Part shown: piece by piece, positions 39,624 through 49,152 of the stretch
How the letters are laid out: each line of letters starts with the position of its first letter
Position numbering within the stretch: the first letter of the stretch is position 1
Assembly: GCA_020851465.1 (NCBI GenBank)
Contig: JADZCR010000005.1
Span: 124,001 to 188,000 of the forward strand
Length of the DNA: 64,000 bases
Reading direction: 5' to 3'
Source of the DNA: Phycisphaeraceae bacterium
Lineage (GTDB): Bacteria; Planctomycetota; Phycisphaerae; Phycisphaerales; Phycisphaeraceae
Translations under genes and position numbers: made by a program
The notes under the pieces: generated by a model
Told to the model about the DNA's origin: nothing
The model's database searches: none
The model's input: the letters and a program-made list of their open reading frames with translations, nothing else

Positions 39624-40324
39624 ATCTAGCTGGTCGGATTGATCACACCATCCTCAAAGCGGAAGCCACCCGGTCAGAGGTACATAAGCTCGTCGCCGAA
39701 GCGACAGAGCACGGGTTCGCCTCCTGTTGCATCAACGGCATATTCGCAGCAGACGTCGCTAAAGAATTGCGTGGCAGTGGAGTAAAGACCTGTGTCGTCG
39801 TGGGATTTCCGTTAGGTGCGAATAAGGCTACGATCAAGGCCATTGAAGCCACCAGTGCGGCAAAGGAGGGTGCGGAGGAGATCGACTTTGTTGCACACCT
39901 GCCGTACCTCTTGAAAAAAGACATCATTGCCGCCAAGGCTGAGTTCATGGAGATTGTGCGTGCTACTCGCACTGTGAATCCAAAGATCATTATCAAGGTG
40001 ATTCTTGAGACCGCCGCTCTGATGCACGGGGTGGACGTAGTTGAGGGAGAAGCGAGAATCGCGGCTGGCTGCACAGCGGCTCGTGAAAGCGGGTGTGATT
40101 TTGTGAAGACCTCAACCGGCTTCCATAGTGCAGGCGGTGCGACAACCGAAGCAGTCAAGCTCCTGAAAAAACATTCCGGCGGACTGTATGTGAAGGCATC
40201 GGGTGGCATCAGGACTTTTGATGATGCTAAAAAAATGATCGACGCCGGCGCGGACCGGCTCGGATGCTCAGCCAGCGTAGCGATTATTCAAGGATCTAAA
40301 CCGACCACTGGGGCGGGTTATTGA
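39620..40324 (+). CDS. deoC: Deoxyribose-phosphate aldolase
   Basis: DeoC splits 2-deoxyribose-5-phosphate into acetaldehyde and glyceraldehyde-3-phosphate in deoxynucleoside salvage. The sequence 'IDHTILKAEA', 'VVVGFPLGAN', 'IIIKVILETAAL' with the proton-shuttle Lys, 'FVKTSTGFHSAGGAT' with the Schiff-base Lys, and 'VKASGGIRT' are the family landmarks. The length of 234 is normal for the short class. It overlaps the hydrolase gene by 4 bases and kdsA starts two bases after its stop, so all three are one tightly coupled unit. Confidence 0.95.
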   Translation: MNLAGRIDHTILKAEATRSEVHKLVAEATEHGFASCCINGIFAADVAKELRGSGVKTCVVVGFPLGANKATIKAIEATSAAKEGAEEIDFVAHLPYLLKKDIIAAKAEFMEIVRATRTVNPKIIIKVILETAALMHGVDVVEGEARIAAGCTAARESGCDFVKTSTGFHSAGGATTEAVKLLKKHSGGLYVKASGGIRTFDDAKKMIDAGADRLGCSASVAIIQGSKPTTGAGY

Positions 40325-40325
40325 T

Positions 40326-41201
40326 ATGGCAACGGTAAAAGGCATGAAGACAACACGAGTTGGCTCTGTGAACATCGGCCCTCAATCGCCGCTTGCCATC
40401 ATCGCGGGGCCGTGTACCGCGGAGTCACTTGATCTGTGTTTGAAAATTGGTGAGGCATTACGAGATCGCTGCATCGAGCTGGGATTGGGATACATCTTCA
40501 AAGCCAGTTTTGATAAAGCGAATCGTACGTCGATTAAAAGCGTTCGCGGCCCGGGTATCAATGCGGGGTTGCGCTTGCTTGAAAAAGTGAAGACAAAACT
40601 CGGTGTACCTGTGACAACGGATATTCACGAATCTGCGCAAGCAGTCCTTGCGGCGGAGGTGATCGATTTACTCCAGATTCCGGCGTTTCTATGTCGGCAG
40701 ACGGATTTACTGGTGGCTGCGGGGAAGACGGGTCGGGCGGTCAATGTAAAAAAAGGGCAGTTTCTTTCTCCATCTGAAATGGTGAACGTGGTGACGAAAC
40801 TGGAAGAAGCGAGCGCGACGAAAGCGGGCCGGGTTCGGAGTGCCTCTAAAGAGGGCGGGATTATTCTGACCGAACGGGGCACCTTCTTTGGGTACCATCG
40901 TCTGGTGAATGATTTTGTGGGTTTGGCTGACATGATGGAGATGGGTTGGCCGGTGTGCTTTGACGTGACGCACTCAACGCAGAAGCCTGGAGAAAGCAAG
41001 ACTTCCGGAGGCCGACCGGAACGTGCTCTCACGCTTGCGCGCTGTGCTGTAGCGGCTGGCGTACAGGCTTTATTCATCGAGACGCATCCTGAGCCAACCA
41101 AAGCACTTTCAGATGGGGCGACGATGCTGCCCTTGGCAGAAGTGATACCTTTACTGGGTAGCTTGGCGAGATTGCACAAAACTGTTCATCAGATTTTGTG
41201 A
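40326..41201 (+). CDS. kdsA: 3-deoxy-8-phosphooctulonate (Kdo-8-P) synthase
   Basis: KdsA condenses phosphoenolpyruvate and arabinose-5-phosphate to Kdo-8-phosphate, the inner-core sugar of lipopolysaccharide. Motifs: 'IAGPCTAES' near 20, 'FKASFDKANRTS' near 58, 'TDIHE' near 100, 'AVNVKKGQFLSP' near 140, and 'FDVTHSTQKPG' near 217. The length of 291 is normal. It shows that the organism makes Kdo and therefore very probably an LPS-type outer membrane. It is the third gene of the coupled unit; other kds and lpx genes are not in the window. Confidence 0.96.
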   Translation: MATVKGMKTTRVGSVNIGPQSPLAIIAGPCTAESLDLCLKIGEALRDRCIELGLGYIFKASFDKANRTSIKSVRGPGINAGLRLLEKVKTKLGVPVTTDIHESAQAVLAAEVIDLLQIPAFLCRQTDLLVAAGKTGRAVNVKKGQFLSPSEMVNVVTKLEEASATKAGRVRSASKEGGIILTERGTFFGYHRLVNDFVGLADMMEMGWPVCFDVTHSTQKPGESKTSGGRPERALTLARCAVAAGVQALFIETHPEPTKALSDGATMLPLAEVIPLLGSLARLHKTVHQIL

Positions 41202-41297
41202 GATCAATCTGGTGGTTTCGTACACGTCGTTTGCAGTGAAATTTTCGGGAAGGCTACTCAATCACAGTTCGTCGTCCGAAGCCCAGATGCCACGGTA

Positions 41298-41729
41298 TTA
41301 TTCTTTGCTGATCACGCTGGCGTGGCGTGCCTTTTCCTTCATTACTTGGCGTAAAAAGAGGATTCCACCCCCAATGAGGCAGAGTGCGACGGGATAGCAC
41401 ACGAGCATCGCTGCTGCCATTCCTTTGGCACCTTCTCTTTTTGATTCGATGGAACCCGCTAGCACGAGTGTGCCCCAAACCGCTGGTATCAGAAGAATGA
41501 CGCCGACAGTGAATAACAGCGGTACAGCGATCTCCTTGATAGATGTCTTGGGCTTGGCTGGGACAACAGCTCGCGGACGGGAGGACGACGGAGCAGAGAT
41601 GGCGGAAAAGTCGAACTCAGCCGGTTCCTCGACATTTTCCTCACTCGGTTGCTCGTCGGATTCCTCTTCGACGTCGGCAAGAAAATCATCTTCATCAGGG
41701 TTGGAATGATCGGGCGAGGCTGTAGTCAT
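41298..41729 (-). CDS. Small membrane protein with acidic N-terminal region
   Basis: This protein of 143 residues starts with an acidic Asp/Glu-rich stretch (about 10-45) and a Pro/Ser/Arg linker. Two membrane helices (about 70-92 and 105-128) follow, separated by a short basic loop, then a basic end. No named family. A GGAGGAG site 8 bases upstream supports the start. It lies convergent to kdsA and divergent from the coiled-coil membrane gene at 41962, with no obvious functional link. Confidence 0.75.
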   Translation of the reverse strand: MTTASPDHSNPDEDDFLADVEEESDEQPSEENVEEPAEFDFSAISAPSSSRPRAVVPAKPKTSIKEIAVPLLFTVGVILLIPAVWGTLVLAGSIESKREGAKGMAAAMLVCYPVALCLIGGGILFLRQVMKEKARHASVISKE

Positions 41730-41961
41730 ACGGGTCTCCTCCAGAGCATTCTAACGGTCTTACCTCGTGTCATCAGCTTTCCATCCAGACATTACAGAAA
41801 AGTGGTCCGTGCAGGATCCCATTTGTATGATTTGATGAACTTTTCAAGCTACGTCAACGTCAAATTGATGGACTAATGACGGCATCTGCCTGACGATAGA
41901 TGACGTATATATTGTTTGTGGCCTGACACACCGTCCGACCTGATCTTCCGGCGAGGCCAGC

Positions 41962-43806
41962 ATGAGCACAGAAAATCCCATTCATCGTTCGATTACGGCC
42001 GCCCGCCGACGGATGTTTATGCAGACTTGCCTTCAGGCTTTGGGCTGGGCCACGCTGATGGCGACTACGCTCGCAGCAGCCGTGATGGTTACGGGACGGC
42101 TTTGCTCCATATCAGTGGGGGGGTGGATTTATGCGGTGATCGCTGGTTCAGCTTTGCTGGCTGCACCATTGATTGCATGGTCGCGCCAACCAAGCACGCT
42201 GGAAGTAGCGACTCTGATCGACGACCGGTTAGGTCTGAAGGATCGACTGGCCACGTCACTTTACGCGGAGACTGTATCAAACGATCCCTTTGCGCGTCGT
42301 GCGATCGAGGAGGCGCGAGCAACTGCAAGTAAGCTCTACCTTGGGAAAGCGTTTCGCATCCGCTTGACACGTATCTGGAGCTGGGTACCGGTTGCTGTTG
42401 GGGTGTTCGTTCTATTGTTTGTCCTGATACCGACGATGGATTTACTGGGTATTGGCTCCCAACGATCAGAGCGGCTTGCTCAGCAGGCTGTAGCTAAGCA
42501 ATCGCAGGAGGATGTAGCCCAGGTAGTCAACGCGGTCGAAAAATTGAAGGAGACAGAGCCGTTATTGAATAAGGACAAGTCGGACCAGGAATCAATCGCT
42601 ACGTTGACTGAGCTGTCCCCAAAAGATTTGCGTGATCCGGAAATGCGAAAAAATGCTGCGGCAAAGCTCTCAACAGTGGAAGAAAAGCTTGGTGAGACGG
42701 CTGAACGGAAAGAGCAAGAAGCCAAAGCAATGCAGAATGCTTTGAGTCGTACCGATCCGCAGATGGACGGCCCAGCGGATAAGTTTGCCGACGCATTACG
42801 GCGTGGTGATTATGAACAGGCACAGAATGAACTTCAGGAACTCACCAAAGCGGCGCAATCGGGCAAGTTGAGTGACTCTGAAAAGCAAACTGCCGGCAAA
42901 CAACTTGAGAACATCGCCAGGCAACTTGAAGAATCGGCACAGGAATCGGAGGCACAACAGGAAAAAGCTCAAGAACAGGCTGAGCAGGCCCTTCGAAATG
43001 CCGGCCTGAGCAAGGACCAGATCGATCAACTCAAAAAGCAGGGAATGCCCCAGGAGCAAATCAAAGAGGCTCTCCAAAATCAGGGAAATAGATCGTCTCA
43101 GGCTCAGCAGACCGCACAACGTGCTGCACAGAAGGCCAATGAAGCAAAAGCGTCTGAAAAGACAGCGCAGGCTACTCGCTCTCTATCACAACCACTTCAA
43201 AAGATGAGTGAGTCGATGTGCAAAGGCGGTAATAATCCCGCGTCTCAGCCGACGTCGTCCTCTACCGTTGGAAAGCCCAGCGAAACGCAGGTTCCAAAAA
43301 ATTCTGCGGATACTCCCGATCTCAATGAAGCCGCTAATTCCACGGAAGGTGAGTGCAAGTCGGCTTGTGATCGATTATCAGAAATGGGTCAGGCTTCTAA
43401 CCAAGCCAAAGATGCCCGGGCGGCACAATCGGCCGCACAGAAGGCGATACAGTCTCTGGCAGGCAAGCCGAACGAGGGAGCCAACCCAATGCCCACACAT
43501 GGCCAGGGTGGCTCGAAAGCAGGTGCCGGCAAAGGGGGGCCAGCGATCGGTACGGAACAGAAACTTGCTGGTTACCAATCTGATGCAACCAGTGATATGA
43601 ATCCGCAGGATGGCCGGGTGATAGCGTCCTGGATGTCGGAGGGAGAGGTCGGCAAGGGGGAGTCAAAAGTTACATACAGTCAAGCAGTCACCGAGGCGAA
43701 GCAGGATGCGGAAAAAGCGGTCACGGATGATCGTGTGCCTCGAAAATATCACGAACCGATCAAAGAGTATTTCGATCAGTTACCGACGACGCCGGATGAA
43801 AAGTGA
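41962..43806 (+). CDS. Coiled-coil membrane protein of VWA/MoxR cluster (DUF4175-like)
   Basis: Three membrane helices (about 20-45, 50-72 and 130-155) precede a Gln/Glu/Ala-rich predicted coiled coil (about 170-430) with many 'QxAQEQAEQAL'-type heptads. A Ser/Thr/Pro/Gly-rich low-complexity segment (about 430-560) and a C-terminal 'VPRKYHEPIKEYFDQL' motif follow. This is the same topology and tail as the 496-residue protein at 771-2261. It is the first gene of a four-gene cluster with a VWA protein, MoxR ATPase and DUF58 protein. GAGG lies 6 bases before the ATG. A scaffold role in the membrane complex is inference. Confidence 0.75.
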   Translation: MSTENPIHRSITAARRRMFMQTCLQALGWATLMATTLAAAVMVTGRLCSISVGGWIYAVIAGSALLAAPLIAWSRQPSTLEVATLIDDRLGLKDRLATSLYAETVSNDPFARRAIEEARATASKLYLGKAFRIRLTRIWSWVPVAVGVFVLLFVLIPTMDLLGIGSQRSERLAQQAVAKQSQEDVAQVVNAVEKLKETEPLLNKDKSDQESIATLTELSPKDLRDPEMRKNAAAKLSTVEEKLGETAERKEQEAKAMQNALSRTDPQMDGPADKFADALRRGDYEQAQNELQELTKAAQSGKLSDSEKQTAGKQLENIARQLEESAQESEAQQEKAQEQAEQALRNAGLSKDQIDQLKKQGMPQEQIKEALQNQGNRSSQAQQTAQRAAQKANEAKASEKTAQATRSLSQPLQKMSESMCKGGNNPASQPTSSSTVGKPSETQVPKNSADTPDLNEAANSTEGECKSACDRLSEMGQASNQAKDARAAQSAAQKAIQSLAGKPNEGANPMPTHGQGGSKAGAGKGGPAIGTEQKLAGYQSDATSDMNPQDGRVIASWMSEGEVGKGESKVTYSQAVTEAKQDAEKAVTDDRVPRKYHEPIKEYFDQLPTTPDEK

Positions 43807-43843
43807 GATAAATTCTGAATCATCCGCCATACTCTGACACACA

Positions 43844-46800
43844 ATGCTCTTTCGCTTTGATCATCCCGAGCTGCTGTGGTTGCTGCTGCTTGGCGTACCG
43901 ATGGTCTGGCTAGGGGTTTATAGCCTTAAAACACTCGATCCTCTACGGCGTTGGATCGCGATCGGTCTGCGTATATCGGTACTGACGATCATCATTCTCA
44001 TGCTTGCGGGTCTGCAGTTTGTCCGTTGGCATACGGATCTCACCGTCGTCTCAGCAATGGACGTTTCTGATTCAGTGATGCGATATTTCAAGCCGCCGCC
44101 TCTGCCGTCAAGCGAAGGAAATACATCCACAACAGAATTAACACCCGATGAGTGGGCGCGGCGATACCTCAAAACCGCTGCACAGGGGAAACGCACCGAC
44201 GATCTCTATGGAGAAGTGATCTTCAAGGGTGAGGCAAGTGTACGCGCAAAACCTTCGTTCATGATGGACTCCCCTGCGACTGCGGTAACCCAGATGAGGG
44301 ACGGCACAGATGCGGCAGAGGGTATCCGTATGTCCATTGCGACTCAGCCGCCTGATAGTGCAAAACGAATTATCTTCATCAGTGACGGTAATCCTACGGT
44401 CAGCAGCTCAACTAACCGGGACAGGGGGGCCGTGAGCGCGGCTGGCGAGTTGCTGGCGGCTGCATATGAGGCGAAGTCGCTGGGTATTCCGATTGATGTG
44501 CTGCCGCTTGACTATGAAGTTACGAATGAAGTCATGGTTGACGGCATTTATGTGCCTGCTGAGGCGCGTGAAGGACAGACAGTGGCCTTGCGCGTTGTAC
44601 TCCGTGCGACCAACCCGGTAAACGGTCAGCTTTATCTCAAACACGATGGCTACCCGCTTGATCTCAACGGCGCAGCACCCGGTAATGGCTCAACAATCCA
44701 CGTTCAAGACTGGGCGCCAGAAACGGAGAGCGGTTCTGTTGAGAGAGGCTCCACTGCTCCGTTGACTTCCGGACGATTTACATGTGTAAGGTTGGTTGAA
44801 TTACCTATGTCCTATAGCGGAGCGAATCGCTTCCAAGCCATCTTTGAGCCAGCGGAAAAATCCACAGATCAAATAGCATCGAATAATCAGGCCGAGGCTT
44901 TCACGCTTGTGCATGGTCAGGGGAAAGTACTCTTTGTGGACACGCTTGGAACTGGTTCCGGCGAATCATTACCCCGGATGCTTCAGTCGCACAATATCAA
45001 GCTCGATCTGATCCAGCCCGGTGAGTTGCCGGTGAACCTCGCGGATCTGCAACGCTACGACGCTGTGATTTTTCAGAATGTTCCGCAGGATCTCATCATG
45101 TCCGCGCAGCAGAGAATGCTGACGCGCTATGTCGGCGATATGGGTGGAGGATTTTTGATGATTGGCGGGCCGGATAGTTTTGGTGCCGGCGGGTGGACCA
45201 ATACCCCGATAGACAAAATCCTGCCAGTGGAGTGCCGCATTCCCAGTCAGACGGTGGTGCCGTCAGGTGCTCTGGTTATCGTGATTGATCGCTCTGGATC
45301 AATGATGTCACCTGCGGATGGAACTACTTCGAAGCAAGTCGTAGCCAACGAAGCTGCCGTACTCGCATTGGCAACGCTTTTTCCACAGGACCTGATCGGC
45401 GTATTGGCGTTTTCTGACGGCAATGAATGGATCGTGCCTCTTTCAAAGAACACGAAACCATTAGAAACGGCAAAGTTGGTGCGCAGCATTCAGCCAATGG
45501 GAGGCACAAATATTTTTCCAGCACTGGTTGATGCATACGATGCTTTGGCACCGCTCAAAGCTCAGGACGCCGCAGCCAAGCACATCATTCTTCTGACAGA
45601 TGGTCAAAGTCCCGATGGTGACTACGCAGGTTTAACCCGCAAGATGCGGGAGAAAGGGATCACGTTATCGACGATCGGTGTCGGTTCAGATGTGGATAAC
45701 GCTCTCCTTTCCCGTCTGGCGCAAATGGGGAAGGGGCAATATCACCCGATTGTGGACCCTAAACGATTGCCACAGGTTTTTATTAAGGAAGCACGTTCGG
45801 TTCGCAAAAACTTGATTAAGGAAATTCCGTTTCGTCCGCGGTTGATTGCGACGGGTTCACCGGTCATGGCGGGGATTAACTCTACGCCGGAGCTTAAAGG
45901 GCTTGTGCTTACGGGGCCAAAGCAGGATCGGCGTGTATTTATGCCGATGGTCGGCACTGAAGGCGAGCCTCTGTTTGCCCACTGGCAGGTCGGGCTTGGT
46001 CGCACTGCTGCATTTACATCCGACGCCACTAACCACTGGGCGACTTCGTGGCTTGAGTGGAGCGGTTATGCCGACTTCTGGTTACGCACGATAAGAATGA
46101 TCGCTCGGCCGTCCGACTCGCGTCAATTCGACATGATTTCGAGTATTCGTAACAACACGCTCTATCTGCGACTTGATACCGGCAGTTCTGATGAAGATGA
46201 AAATGAAGGTTTCGGCGGGTTTCTCAACGTGTCCGGCTCCATTCTTCTGCCGGACGGGTCGGTGAAAACGGTGGTACTGAATCAAATCGGGCCGGGTATC
46301 TATGAGGCGTCAGTACCCGCTATCAATGAGGGTAACTACATTGTCACTCTCTTTGCTCAAAACGCTCGCGGGGAACGACGGGCGATCTTCGGCGGAGCGA
46401 GCCGGCCCGGAGGTATGGAATTACGAAACTTCCGCTCCAACCGCGCCTTGCTTGAACAGGTTGCACAGATCACCGGCGGCAGGGTGCTAGATCCCTCCAA
46501 ACCGACACCCGGATCACTTTTTGACCGCACGCAAGTTGAGCCGACACGATCCATCCGCCCGGTGTGGCGTATGTTGCTTTTTTGGTTATTTATCGTCTTT
46601 TTACTAGATGTAGCCTGCCGTCGTATTGCATGGAATTTCGGCACCATATGGACAATATTTAAGCGTTGGCTCGGCGCGGTGGCGGGCGCAGGATCAACTC
46701 GCAGTAACGAAGCCCCAGGCACGCTCGACGCCCTCAAAGTACGAGCCAGAGTGGTCAATGACCAGTTGGCCGGTCAACCATTGGCGCGGCCTGAAGATTC

Positions 46801-47020
46801 CACTCCGACTGTGGCCAGTGGGCGTAAATTTGAAGCATCTGGAAATAAAGCGGCTCTGGAAAACTTTGCACAGGCGGTGGGTGGCGCGCAAGTCAGTGAG
46901 TCGGGTGCTCCGCCTACTGCTCCTCAAAAGGGTGTAAAAGATACTCCTGTGACAACCAGCAGGTTGCTTGACGCCAAACGTCGCGCGCAAAAGAACATTG
47001 ACGATCGCAGAGAGGATTAA
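43844..47020 (+). CDS. Large VWA/GATase-like membrane protein
   Basis: This 1058-residue protein has two N-terminal membrane helices (about 8-28 and 36-58), an extracytoplasmic region, a pseudo-glutamine-amidotransferase segment (about 365-465; 'GGGFLMIGGPDSFGAGGW', no Cys nucleophile seen), and a VWA domain. The VWA domain has a complete MIDAS set: DRSGS at 482-486, 'GGTN' and 'TDGQS'. An Ig-like region, a C-terminal helix (about 905-925) and a long cytoplasmic tail follow. VWA proteins with MoxR and DUF58 partners are thought to act as metal-dependent protein-interaction modules in complex assembly. The 780-base gene at the left edge is the end of a paralogue. Confidence 0.85.
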   Translation: MLFRFDHPELLWLLLLGVPMVWLGVYSLKTLDPLRRWIAIGLRISVLTIIILMLAGLQFVRWHTDLTVVSAMDVSDSVMRYFKPPPLPSSEGNTSTTELTPDEWARRYLKTAAQGKRTDDLYGEVIFKGEASVRAKPSFMMDSPATAVTQMRDGTDAAEGIRMSIATQPPDSAKRIIFISDGNPTVSSSTNRDRGAVSAAGELLAAAYEAKSLGIPIDVLPLDYEVTNEVMVDGIYVPAEAREGQTVALRVVLRATNPVNGQLYLKHDGYPLDLNGAAPGNGSTIHVQDWAPETESGSVERGSTAPLTSGRFTCVRLVELPMSYSGANRFQAIFEPAEKSTDQIASNNQAEAFTLVHGQGKVLFVDTLGTGSGESLPRMLQSHNIKLDLIQPGELPVNLADLQRYDAVIFQNVPQDLIMSAQQRMLTRYVGDMGGGFLMIGGPDSFGAGGWTNTPIDKILPVECRIPSQTVVPSGALVIVIDRSGSMMSPADGTTSKQVVANEAAVLALATLFPQDLIGVLAFSDGNEWIVPLSKNTKPLETAKLVRSIQPMGGTNIFPALVDAYDALAPLKAQDAAAKHIILLTDGQSPDGDYAGLTRKMREKGITLSTIGVGSDVDNALLSRLAQMGKGQYHPIVDPKRLPQVFIKEARSVRKNLIKEIPFRPRLIATGSPVMAGINSTPELKGLVLTGPKQDRRVFMPMVGTEGEPLFAHWQVGLGRTAAFTSDATNHWATSWLEWSGYADFWLRTIRMIARPSDSRQFDMISSIRNNTLYLRLDTGSSDEDENEGFGGFLNVSGSILLPDGSVKTVVLNQIGPGIYEASVPAINEGNYIVTLFAQNARGERRAIFGGASRPGGMELRNFRSNRALLEQVAQITGGRVLDPSKPTPGSLFDRTQVEPTRSIRPVWRMLLFWLFIVFLLDVACRRIAWNFGTIWTIFKRWLGAVAGAGSTRSNEAPGTLDALKVRARVVNDQLAGQPLARPEDSTPTVASGRKFEASGNKAALENFAQAVGGAQVSESGAPPTAPQKGVKDTPVTTSRLLDAKRRAQKNIDDRRED

Positions 47021-47051
47021 CCACTCATCACGAGTCGTAGGAGATCAATTT

Positions 47052-48089
47052 ATGGCTAACAACCTCAACATTGAAGACGCCGAGGTTCTGGCACAGGCAG
47101 CAGAGTTTCAGAAAGCCTACGCTGGCGTGAAACAACAGATTGCGAAAGTTATCGTCGGCCAGCAGGAGATCATCGACGGAGTACTGACCTGCCTGTTTGT
47201 TGGCGGACACGCGCTGCTTGAAGGTGTACCCGGTCTGGGCAAGACGCTTTTAATTCGCAGCCTGAGTCAGGCTCTGTCGCTTAAATTCAGCCGTGTGCAG
47301 TTTACGCCTGATCTCATGCCCGCGGATATTACGGGTACCACGATTGTGCTCGAAACTCAGGCGGCCGACGGCCGAACGACCGGGCGTGAATTCCGCTTCC
47401 AACCCGGCCCTATCTTCGCGCAAATTGTGCTTGCCGATGAAATCAACCGAGCCACACCTAAAACTCAAAGCGCAATGCTCGAGGCTATGCAGGAAAAAAG
47501 CGTGACGGTTGGCGGCAAGACGCACCTTATGGAGCAGCCATTTTTCGTCATGGCTACACAAAATCCGATCGAGCAGGAGGGTACCTATCCGCTCCCGGAG
47601 GCGCAGCTTGATCGATTTTTTTACAAGCTTTCCGTTGGTTACGCTTCGCGCGAAGAGATGCACACGATTTTGAACCGAACAACAGGAGGCGAGTCCCCGC
47701 GTATTGATCCCGTACTCGACGGCCCGACGATCCTGCGATTCCAGCAGATTGTCCGTCGCGTCATCATTGCTCCACATGTGCAGGATTACGCGGTACGTTG
47801 CGTGATGGCAACGCATCCGGATGGGGAATTAGCGTCGAGCCTCGCAAAGCAGTTTCTTCGCTTCGGGGCATCGCCTCGTGCAGCTCAATCGCTGGTCCTC
47901 GGCAGCAAGGTTCAGGCATTGCTTGAAGGTCGTACTCACGTCAGTGTGGATGACATCAAAAAAGTCATCCTTCCCGCGATGCGGCATCGTATTTTGCTGA
48001 ACTTCGAAGGACAGGCGGAAGGCATGACGACGGACATGATCCTCAATGACATCGTGGACCATCTGAAAGTGGAAGCGTTGGCGAAGTGA
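47052..48089 (+). CDS. MoxR-family AAA+ ATPase
   Basis: MoxR ATPases act as chaperone-like motors with VWA and DUF58 partners. Walker A is GVPGLGKT (residues 58-65), Walker B 'VLADEINRA' near 130, and sensor motif 'ATQNP' near 175, with the MoxR-typical 'LPEAQLDRF' after it. The ATG at 47052 has AGGAGA upstream; a reading from 46968 would add 28 residues that overlap the previous gene. It is 345 residues, standard length. It follows the VWA gene by 31 bases and precedes the DUF58 gene. Confidence 0.95.
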   Translation: MANNLNIEDAEVLAQAAEFQKAYAGVKQQIAKVIVGQQEIIDGVLTCLFVGGHALLEGVPGLGKTLLIRSLSQALSLKFSRVQFTPDLMPADITGTTIVLETQAADGRTTGREFRFQPGPIFAQIVLADEINRATPKTQSAMLEAMQEKSVTVGGKTHLMEQPFFVMATQNPIEQEGTYPLPEAQLDRFFYKLSVGYASREEMHTILNRTTGGESPRIDPVLDGPTILRFQQIVRRVIIAPHVQDYAVRCVMATHPDGELASSLAKQFLRFGASPRAAQSLVLGSKVQALLEGRTHVSVDDIKKVILPAMRHRILLNFEGQAEGMTTDMILNDIVDHLKVEALAK

Positions 48090-48164
48090 GCCTGTCGAAT
48101 GATGCAGTAGACAGTATCGATGGATCCGATCTTGGCCGAAGCCTTGCGAAGGTAACAAAATGTT

Positions 48165-49085
48165 TTGGGCATCAGACTTGTGACACGGCTATCTTCTTCA
48201 ACCCTGCTTGATCCCGTCTTTATGCATCGGCTTGACCGCTTGGATGTGCTGTCCCGCAAGGTTCTTCTGGGAAAACTCAAGGGCGAACGACGTAGCAAAA
48301 GACGGGGACAATCTGTCGAATTTGCTGACTATCGAAACTATGTCATTGGCGATGATCTACGCCGTATTGATTGGAATCTGTACGCCCGGCTCGACAAGCT
48401 CTTCCTGCGGCTTTTCATGGAGGAGGAAGATCTTTCGCTATCCATTCTCTTTGATATGTCGCGGTCGATGGATTTTGGCGATCCTGGAAAACTTGACTAT
48501 CAAAAACGGCTCGTGGCAGCCTTGGGATACATTGGCTTAGTGAACTACAACCGGGTGCACCTTTTTGCTTTCGCAGAAGGCGTGGTTGGCCACCTACCCA
48601 ATCTGCGAGGGCGCAGACCGATCCCTCAGATGCTTGATTTTCTGATGATGCAGGTACCCAGTGATCGCCCAGGCAACCTCGCCGCTGCCACAAAACGCTT
48701 TGCTCTTACACAGATGCAGAAGGGGATTGTTGTTCTGGTCAGTGACTTTTTCGATAAGGGTGATTTAGCAACTGCGCTGCGCTATCTCGCAGGTGACCGT
48801 TACGACGGTTATGTGATTCAGCTTCTATCGCCGCAGGAAATAGACCCCGCCAAAGGGGGAGTTGTTGGTGATGTTCGGCTATTTGATATTGAGGACGGTG
48901 ACGAGGCTGAGGTATCAATGAGTTCCGAGCTTCTCAAGCGTTACAAAGTCAATCTCCAAGCCTACTGTAACCACGTGCGAAATATGTGCGTACGGCGGGA
49001 CATTGCATACCTGTTCAGTGATACGTCCGTGCCATTTGATACGTTGATCTTGAAGTACTTGCGTGAACGCGGCCTACTGGGATGA
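48165..49085 (+). CDS. DUF58-domain protein
   Basis: The sequence has the DUF58 hallmark 'RRSKRRGQSVEFADYRNYVIGDDLRRIDW' (about 42-70), followed by a VWA-like fold with a DxSxS motif in 'FDMSRSM'. The protein is cytoplasmic, without membrane helices. It is the fourth gene of the cluster and the usual DUF58 partner of MoxR. The start is uncertain: a TTG at 48165 has GAAGG 12 bases upstream, and a GTG at 48180 is possible. Role: inferred component of a membrane-associated maturation or stress complex. Confidence 0.9.
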   Translation: MGIRLVTRLSSSTLLDPVFMHRLDRLDVLSRKVLLGKLKGERRSKRRGQSVEFADYRNYVIGDDLRRIDWNLYARLDKLFLRLFMEEEDLSLSILFDMSRSMDFGDPGKLDYQKRLVAALGYIGLVNYNRVHLFAFAEGVVGHLPNLRGRRPIPQMLDFLMMQVPSDRPGNLAAATKRFALTQMQKGIVVLVSDFFDKGDLATALRYLAGDRYDGYVIQLLSPQEIDPAKGGVVGDVRLFDIEDGDEAEVSMSSELLKRYKVNLQAYCNHVRNMCVRRDIAYLFSDTSVPFDTLILKYLRERGLLG

Positions 49086-49152
49086 AGAGCGAAAAGAATA
49101 CGAAGAACGCAGGTGTCTTCACATATCTCCTTATTTGTTAATCTGTCGCATC

